From assembly GCF_002078875.1 (NCBI RefSeq), contig NC_034409.1:108494898-108558897 (forward strand): 64,000 nucleotides of DNA, read 5' to 3'. The notes below the pieces were generated by a model. That model was given only the letters and a program-made list of their open reading frames with translations, was not told where the DNA came from and did no database searches. Source of the DNA: Numida meleagris (lineage: Eukaryota; Chordata; Aves; Galliformes; Numididae). Position 1 is the stretch's first letter. Each line of letters begins with the position of its first letter. Both the position numbers and the translations under genes were made by a program. Shown here piece after piece: positions 59,838 through 64,000 of the stretch.

Positions 59838-61734
59838 CCATAGGAAAATATGTAGAAGATCTCCCATTTAAAAAAAAAAAAAAAGTCCAAAATTCATTAC
59901 AACAGTCAGTATAAGAGGTGCTGGTAGTTTCCATTAAAGCACTTGCTCCCTCAGAAACCATTGCTAGAGCAGGGGGTTTGAACAGTCTCAGTGGAGCATT
60001 TAACTTACTGGGTGTGGCAGTGATACTATGTCACTGCTAAAATGAAGCAGTAAGGACTGGACTAGGGTGGTCTGATATTTTTTCCTTCCTTTCTCAATCT
60101 GATTCTTGGCTAAACACAACCTTTGGTAGAGACTATTACCATAGTCCTTTCTATAACCATTATTGTGTTTTAAAGACAACATCTGAAAATGTCTCTCTAT
60201 GAGAAAGTTGGAAAAATAGTAAATGTGGAGAGAATCTGCTTTGAATGTCATTCTGGCTTTATTTGTGTACAAATTCATTAGGATGAGGAGAAGATCTGGT
60301 GACCAAAAGTATTCAGTTTAGGATGTCCTTGTTTTCTGGTGACCTCATGGTCATTTTCCACAGCTGCCAGCTGCAACCTTACAAATAGGTCAGTAGCAAA
60401 CAAATGAGTGAAAACAAACAATCAAACAAAGAAAAAATACCGCAGAAGTTGTTTATTTAAAGACACCTCCCCACAGTAAATACAGTATGGTAACTGTCTA
60501 CTACAGACTGCTCTTTCCTCTAAATTCTTCTTGAAAAGAGTGGGTCTTTAAAAATATGTGGTGGTAGATTGTAGGTATTTTTCTAATGAATCTCATCAAG
60601 CAAGTCCAGAGGGCTGAAATAGAATGTGTCTTCTCTCTTCCTATTTCTGCCACCAACACCAGAAGCCGTAAGCTGTCTACAAATGATAGTTTCTACCTTT
60701 CGAAGGAAAGAGTCCAGAGAAGCTGATTCTTTCCTTATCTTTAAGAAATTGCGTTACATTGATCTGTGTTGCTTTCCCAAGGGAGAGCTTTTTTATGACT
60801 TGGGTTCTGGTGGTGAGAATGGATGAGTTAGAGGTGAGATAAGTCCAGTTCTCAGTTGGTGAAATTCTCAGGACTGTGTTTGTATTTATTCCCAAATTGA
60901 AAAAGAAAAATATAATCTTTTTCACTCTGACAATGCCTATTGGAAGGTAGGTGCTAATCTAATGTAAATAATAATAAAGGAAGCAATTTTCTTAAACCAC
61001 GAAAGTTGAATATGGAAAATCTTCACTTTCATTCCTGAAAAATCTCTCTGCCTTTATCACTTTTTACTGAAGGTTTCCTGATCTATGGCTCTTTCCTACA
61101 GAGCTGTGGTTTTCAGCTCTTTGTCCATGAATGCTTTGTGGTCTGAGAAGTATTTCTAGGGTTCGTGAAAAGGTAAATAAGTAAAGGAAGTTCGTATGTG
61201 CTCTACAGTGGCTTATACACATGGGCACTTGTGAAAAACAGAAAACATTTGGAGATCCATAAGGAGAAGTATTACCCTTGCAAGTGTAATTTTGTGAAGT
61301 AGATCTTGCACATGGATATCTGAAAAAGGTATGTTTAGACTAAAAGACTTTCCCATGAGCTACTTTACAATGCATTGAGTTGATATAGGATTGTTTCATT
61401 ATACTTCTTAAAACATGCAGTTAAACTGATAAACTGATATTCACTTCAAACAGAGTCTCTAGAAAAGCCGAGCAAGTTGGGATTTCACACAAAGGGCATG
61501 TGTGCTTTCATGGCACATGAGAAGTTTTTATTTGCCTGCTTTTTAAGTAAGGGCAGACAGAAAAGTTTTTCACCTGGAAAATCCTATAGTTAAATAAAAT
61601 ACCCAGTGAATTCAAATTACCTGTTAATATTCCTTTAAAAGAATAATATAATGATAGAAGTACTCCATTCCAGCCATCGGACAGTAGCTTTCTATTTCTC
61701 CTTTTATATTTTCACAGTAATGACATATTTCTCC

Positions 61735-61789
61735 GGGTGTATTATCTGACATCACAATTATCTGGGTGTATTATCTGACATCACAATTA
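61735..61789. repeat. 29-bp tandem duplication, nearly two perfect copies
   Basis: Unit one, 61735-61763, starts GGGTGTATTATCTGACATCA and ends CAATTATCT. The second copy, 61764-61789, repeats its first 26 bases without a mismatch. Complete identity in AT-rich unique DNA indicates a recent event that may be polymorphic. Confidence 0.92.
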
Positions 61790-63743
61790 GCCATATGCCC
61801 TGAATACCTGGGAAATCTGATGGATTTTGATCGATTTCTGTATCCTGGATTGGAAATAGGCCTTGTTTTTTTCCCTGTTAACAGTTCTTATTAGGAGCAA
61901 GGGACCAGATGGCATGTGTGCTTCTGCATGTAAAGTGCCTGATATTTTGGACTGCTTCATCCCATTGATGAAAGGGACTTTGGGGTAATTATTATCATTA
62001 TTATTTTCTTTTGAAACAGAAAAAAGCTCTCTTTCATATAAGGTTGTAGTTTCACTGTTCATGGATTATGCCATCCAAGGGCCTAAACTCCTTGTACTGA
62101 TCATCATGTAGTTTACTTACGCACACAGATACAAGATCTTATTCACTTTCAAGGCAAATCATAATGTAAATAAGGAGAAATGCCTCCCTTTCCCAGTGGT
62201 TTTAACTAAGAGAGACAGTCAGAAGAAATCATTGTCTCTTTGACTGTATCACATCAGAGGTAAATGTGGAGGTGTGGTAATAAATTCTTTCTGTTAAGCA
62301 ACTATATTTCCACTAATACAGTTCATCTAACTGAGTGAGATAATTTAGAGAAAGACTATTTTTCTTCTTTGGAAAAGTCAGCAGTCACTTCGTGTTACTG
62401 AACCCTGACTGAGTTCACTCACAGCAAGAAGTAGCTCTCAGATGAGGGATTATGATGAGGTGGGAGATAATTCCCTATCACTAATTTCTGATTTTCACTA
62501 AACAAAGAGAGGTAAAGCAACTGCAACCCCAGTGCAGAATGGTGCCATTCCAGGTCAGTGTAGCAGCATGTCAGCATAAATTGTTCATAGAAAATCCCAA
62601 TTTTAACTTAAAATTTTCTTAAGTTTTTGGGTCATAATTTTCAAATTTTCACATTGATGAACAGCTTGATGGCCAGAGATGCTAAGAGACATAAATGTTT
62701 GACTCAGTGAGAGTTACTTGCGTTAACTATCTTCAGAAATCAAATTACTTGTACCTCCCTACCTTACAAAAACATGCACATTATACTGGATACATAAGTA
62801 TTCTTGTTGATGTCAGTCCATGCATAAAATGAAATATATAAATCTTTACAGGATTTAGACAGTTATTTTGTAATTTTCATTTCTTGATTGTAACTTGAAA
62901 CCAGTCAGGTTTAGAATATTATCTTTGTTTTTTGTTTTTTTTTGGTAAGAGATGAGGCTAAAGAAGTCATATTGCAGTTACTCTTTACACTGGAGAAATG
63001 ACTGAGTAATCTAAGGACAAGGTAAAATAGTTATAGCATGCATTATCTTAGAAGCAACTGAATATAATTTCTAGACTGTGTAATCATTTCACTTGTTTGA
63101 TGTTTGCAGATGCCCACAGTTGAAGCAGTCTGAACATGGGAGTATCAACTGAAAATCTGTTATTTTCAAAAGAATTGGATAGAGACAGAGAGCATGGAGA
63201 AAACACATACTCCATGTTAAAATTATTTGTTCCTCAAAGTGAGAACTTGTCTATGATAGACAGAGGAATGGTATATTTAAAGGAAATCAAGTGAAAGATA
63301 GAGTGAAGTTTTGAGTTCCCTATAGACAAGTCTCTTCAGCCTCAAGGACCTCTTTAAGTGCCAATTACAGAAAAGAGCTTTGCAGTGCTTGTTTCAGGAC
63401 CTGTGCAATAGAAAGTGTTTATTACAACATGTTTTGTGAAATGCTCCCTGGGTAAAATTTGGAAGTCAACTCTGCAATACAAAGGTAAAAGTTCCCATTA
63501 TGTTTGGAGGATTTCATGAAAAGAATGGATCTCCCACTGACAATTTCAAAGACAAATTTTAAACAATATCACGTTTTTGTTTGTTTATAGTAAAGCTCTT
63601 GTCTAAACTTGACAATTCAGGGTTATTTTGCCCTGGAGTACTTTTCTTGGCACTATTCATGATCTTTTACATTCCAAACTAGATTTTGGAGGAGAGTCAG
63701 CGTATTACTTCATACAAAAGTTATTATTCCATATGAATAATAG

Positions 63744-64000
63744 ATTTTCTTTTTTGCCTCAGTCTTCACTGGCAACTGCTCTTCACACACCCCTCAAGCA
63801 GATGGGTTGGAAGGTGGAGGCTGGGGGAGTAACATCCCTCCCACTGTAAATGAAGATCAGGTTCGCGACCTCCTGAGGAACCTGAGCATCCATAAGTCTG
63901 TGAGTCCCAACGAGATGCATCCCAGAGTACTGAGGGAATTGCCTGATGTAGTTGCCAAGCCACTCTTGATATTTGAAAAGTCATGGCAGTAATGTGAAGT
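63744..64000 (+). mobile_element. CR1 LINE, central ORF2 segment, cut by window end
   Basis: The element starts near TTTTTTGCCTCAGTCTTCAC and carries the ORF2 region entering the reverse transcriptase domain. The sense frame includes [16 protein letters not shown] and [18 protein letters not shown], ending with FEKSWQ, which match the usual CR1 order (DQVRDHL.. then MHPRVLREL.. and FEKSWQSG). This lies upstream of every other CR1 segment in the window, so the copy could continue for up to about 2 kb past position 64000 into reverse transcriptase and the 3' end. The true ORF2 start and endonuclease are absent. Confidence 0.93.
63807..63992 (+). pseudogene. CR1 ORF2 remnant at start of reverse transcriptase region
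   Basis: The 61-codon frame retains [13 protein letters not shown] and [15 protein letters not shown] stop follows the SWQ codons (TAA at 63990-63992), where the usual order would continue with SGEV, so the frame is already broken here. The listed ATG is internal to ORF2 and not a native start. Confidence 0.88.

Larger units (their letters stand above)
58601..63743. other. AT-rich non-repetitive sequence
   Basis: No gene is recognised. (TATT)n at 59818-59837, A15 at 59870-59884, T12 at 59690-59701 and a perfect tandem duplication at 61735-61789 are present. Short frames (59347-59640 plus, 60000-60278 minus, 61787-62062 minus) have no domain. Confidence 0.5.

Noticed and set aside
1..64000. 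tRNA or other polymerase III genes
   Set aside because: I looked for B-box-like GGTTCRANTCC with a matching A box and cloverleaf arms and found no convincing case.
1..64000. CRISPR arrays, operons, prophage or bacterial mobile elements
   Set aside because: Avian CR1 repeats, low CpG and the lack of dense coding show vertebrate nuclear DNA. No regularly spaced direct repeats are present.

Overview
This window looks like avian nuclear DNA with no gene in it that I can recognise. The evidence is a series of 5'-truncated CR1 LINE copies. They carry the typical CR1 3' end, in which a GATGATCTT..GGTC..TTCCAACC block is followed by short ATTCTATG-type repeats and no poly-A tail. No copy resembles L1 or Alu. 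Several copies resemble the CR1 families common in galliform birds, but I cannot fix the species from sequence alone. Base composition is AT-leaning and CpG-poor. Reading frames are short and broken, as expected for an intergenic interval or a very large intron. I see no bacterial features, tRNA, rRNA, CRISPR array or operon.

Layout: 1-9.2 kb holds one minus-strand CR1 stub, a tiny possible CR1 end, a cluster of three plus-strand CR1s (about 2.7-6.4 kb) and a fourth plus-strand copy of another subtype at about 9.0 kb. At 14.5-15.4 kb is a plus-strand CR1 with a reverse transcriptase C-terminal remnant broken by one frameshift, and an inverted copy of its own 5' part in front of it. From 15.4 to 28.1 kb I recognise no repeats. 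At 28.2 kb is a GC-rich CR1 that keeps the FADD catalytic box fused to its 3' part. The 28.5-42.9 kb stretch is mostly unique, with a short CR1 end between pyrimidine tracts at 38.0 kb and a CpG cluster near 35.4 kb. The 42.9-53.1 kb part is richest in repeats: a minus-strand CR1 of about 870 bp, two plus-strand and two minus-strand CR1s, an unexplained CpG-dense block (47.22-47.90 kb) and a long A/pyrimidine tract. The 53.1-63.7 kb part is unique and includes a homeodomain-site-like inverted repeat, a GC-rich block at 58.2-58.6 kb and a perfect short tandem duplication at 61.7 kb. The right edge cuts into another CR1 that may extend well beyond the window.

Recognised CR1 sequence totals roughly 5 kb, about 8% of the window. 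All copies are 5'-truncated or otherwise broken, and none could encode a working element inside this window. Most longer reading frames on either strand are CR1 sense remnants or their antisense shadows. Two non-repeat frames (56.9-57.4 kb plus, 23.1-23.3 kb minus) are the only ones I would keep as weak exon candidates. I did not find a convincing new biological system. The most unusual structure is the fold-back inverted repeat at the 5' end of the 14.5 kb CR1.
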